This document shows positions 62,947 through 64,000 of a DNA stretch of 64,000 nucleotides, piece by piece (within the stretch, counting starts at the first letter, position 1; every line of letters starts with the position of its first letter). The stretch is from positions 2,049,001-2,113,000 of the forward strand of contig NZ_JBAWKJ010000001.1 in the NCBI RefSeq assembly GCF_037095755.1. Reading direction: 5' to 3'. The translations under genes and the position numbers were made by a program. This stretch comes from Sphingopyxis sp. CCNWLW2 (GTDB taxonomy: Bacteria; Pseudomonadota; Alphaproteobacteria; Sphingomonadales; Sphingomonadaceae). The notes beneath the pieces were generated by a model, which saw only the letters and a list, made by a program, of their open reading frames with translations, was not told where the DNA came from and did not search any database.

Positions 62947-62959
62947 TTATTTATCATAT
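62947..62959 (-). promoter_or_regulatory. AT-rich motif shared with the GH43 promoter region
   Basis: On the minus strand ATATGATAAATAA reads 11 bases before the dehydrogenase ATG and matches ATATTATAAATAA at 59818-59830 in 12 of 13 positions. It may be a promoter -10 region or a shared operator. The intergenic gap here (62937-63025) also serves the divergent gene at 63026. Confidence 0.3.
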
Positions 62960-63025
62960 ATATCTGCTTATACGAGATTAGAGCTTATGCAAGGGGCCGC
63001 GCAAGGTCCGCACAGGGGAGAGTTT

Positions 63026-64000
63026 ATGCCGCTTCGCAGACTGTCGATGGCTTGCTTCGCGCTCGCCGCCCTGATGGCGCCGGCGCTGGCGCAGGATAAC
63101 ACGCAGCCGGCCTCGGCGCCCGACACCTATGTCCATCCGGACAAGGCCTATCTGTTCGCGCATATGAAGACCGGTCATTATGGCATCCTCTATTATTCGG
63201 TCAGCCGCGACGGTCTCTATTGGACCGAGCTCAATGGTGGAAAGCCGGTGTCGAAGGATTATCACGGCCACGCTTCGATCGCACAGGGGGCCGACGGGCG
63301 CTATTATCTGGTCGGCAACAAGAGCGACGAGGACCCGCTGATCCGCTTCTGGGTGTCGGACGACCTAGTGACCTGGACGCCCTATGGCACCTATCAGCCC
63401 GATCTGCAGTCCGCGGTCGGCCTCGCCAATCCGCTCCAGCGCATCGGCGCGCCCAAGCTTTATTTCGACAAGCCGTCGAAGCGCTTCCTGCTGAGCTGGC
63501 ACACGCCGACCGTGCCGGGGTCGGCGAGCGACCCCGAGCGCTATTGGGAAAGCCAGCGCACGCTTTACGTCCTGTCGCCCGACCTCAAAAGCTTTGCCGG
63601 GCCGCCGCGGCGCCTGTTCGAATGGGAGATGGCGACGATCGATACGGTCATCCAGCCGAACCCCGAAGGCGGCTATTGCGCGATCCTGAAGGACGAGCGT
63701 TACCCCTCCTACGCCTGGACGACGGGCAAGACCGTCCGCATCACCTGCGCAAAGGACATGTCCGGCCCCTATCCGACCCCCGGCCCGGCGCTCAGCCCCA
63801 ATTTCCGCGAGGCGCCGACGATCATCCGCGCCCCGAACGGCGCCGACTGGCTGCTCTATTACGAGCAATATGCCGGCACCAGCTATGGCGTCTCGAAGGC
63901 GCCGCGGCTCGAGGGGCCTTGGTTCCAGATGTCGGGGAACAGCGGCGTGACCGAATGGAACCGCTATGCGGTGCCCGCGGGCGCACGGCACGGATCGATG
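63026..64000 (+). CDS. secreted GH43-like glycosidase (3' end outside window)
   Basis: About 325 codons are visible; the end is beyond the right edge. GGGGAG five bases before ATG 63026. Signal peptide MACFALAALMAPALA, cleaved before QDN. The rest has beta-propeller traits: TYVHPDKAYLFAHMKTGHYG, RYYLVGNKSDEDPLIRFWVS, GAPKLYFDKPSKRFLLSWHT, FREAPTIIRAPNGADWLLYY. It looks like a distant GH43-type enzyme, but no catalytic set was confirmed. Divergent from the sugar dehydrogenase gene; part of the same carbohydrate utilisation patch. Confidence 0.75.
   Translation, partial: MPLRRLSMACFALAALMAPALAQDNTQPASAPDTYVHPDKAYLFAHMKTGHYGILYYSVSRDGLYWTELNGGKPVSKDYHGHASIAQGADGRYYLVGNKSDEDPLIRFWVSDDLVTWTPYGTYQPDLQSAVGLANPLQRIGAPKLYFDKPSKRFLLSWHTPTVPGSASDPERYWESQRTLYVLSPDLKSFAGPPRRLFEWEMATIDTVIQPNPEGGYCAILKDERYPSYAWTTGKTVRITCAKDMSGPYPTPGPALSPNFREAPTIIRAPNGADWLLYYEQYAGTSYGVSKAPRLEGPWFQMSGNSGVTEWNRYAVPAGARHGSM

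Noticed and set aside
63365..63991. Minus-strand frame of about 208 codons near the right edge
   Set aside because: The plus-strand frame from 63026 has a good ribosome-binding site, a signal peptide and a beta-propeller-like sequence; the minus frame is its shadow.

Overview
The window looks like chromosomal DNA of a sphingomonad (Alphaproteobacteria, Sphingomonadales; Sphingopyxis-like by overall impression, genus not provable from here). Reasons: high GC with dense antisense pseudo-frames, a complete alphaproteobacterial general stress response locus (NepR, two EcfG sigma factors, PhyR, an HWE-type kinase), alphaproteobacterial LexA boxes (GTTC-N7-GTTC), a TonB-dependent receptor beside glycosidases, and many ATGA-coupled operons. 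There are no rRNA genes, CRISPR arrays, transposases or recognisable prophage genes. One tRNA (Arg-CCT) is present.

Layout. 0-2.6 kb: a methyltransferase cut by the left edge with its Rrf2 regulator, a GNAT acetyltransferase and an alpha/beta hydrolase. 2.6-8.3 kb: a PQQ-type sugar dehydrogenase, then the stress module ecfG1-nepR / ecfG2 / phyR / sensor kinase. 8.3-11 kb: a DNA exonuclease and ATP-dependent ligase pair behind a LexA box; the ligase frame contains an in-frame palindromic repeat. 11-17.4 kb: Fe superoxide dismutase, L-serine dehydratase, and a formaldehyde/C1 cluster (adhC, two VOC paralogues, purU, ybaK-like, fghA). 17.5-25 kb (mostly minus strand): quinone oxidoreductase, DbpA-like helicase, the gre / Myb-like small protein / BaiN-like operon, two secreted GIN-domain proteins, an SDR. 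25-29 kb: two small secreted proteins of unknown role and secA. 29-33 kb: the four-gene Anbu cluster (circularly permuted ATP-grasp, alpha-E, transglutaminase, proteasome-like Anbu). 33-41 kb: serine hydrolase, acsA, an aldehyde dehydrogenase, thiolase-like and crotonase genes, transaldolase. 41-47 kb: radA (behind a second LexA box), cvpA, a degenerate IscU-like protein, a Kef-type antiporter, aroB-aroK. 47-56.4 kb: a coupled small membrane protein plus large secreted protein, xerD, accA, an M48-LysM protease, two orphan Flp pilins, mutT, a methyltransferase, comF, glutaredoxin, DUF1178. 56.4-64 kb: tRNA-Arg, then a carbohydrate (probably arabinoside) utilisation patch: TonB receptor broken by one amber codon, GH43 enzyme, esterase, sugar 1-dehydrogenase-like protein, and a second glycosidase-like gene cut by the right edge.

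How genes work together. Stress signalling (kinase, PhyR, NepR, EcfG) and two putative SOS-controlled DNA repair units (exonuclease-ligase and radA) make the left and centre rich in stress functions. The C1 cluster contains the glutathione-dependent formaldehyde route with formyl-THF deformylase. The Anbu cluster matches a predicted peptide ligation/proteolysis system whose substrate is unknown; it is the best candidate for an incompletely described system. Paired inverted repeats of a REP/MITE-like family recur through the window, mostly at gene ends and once inside the ligase gene.

Limits: all functions are inferred from reading sequence and motifs without searches; starts were chosen from ribosome-binding sites and overlaps and some remain uncertain.
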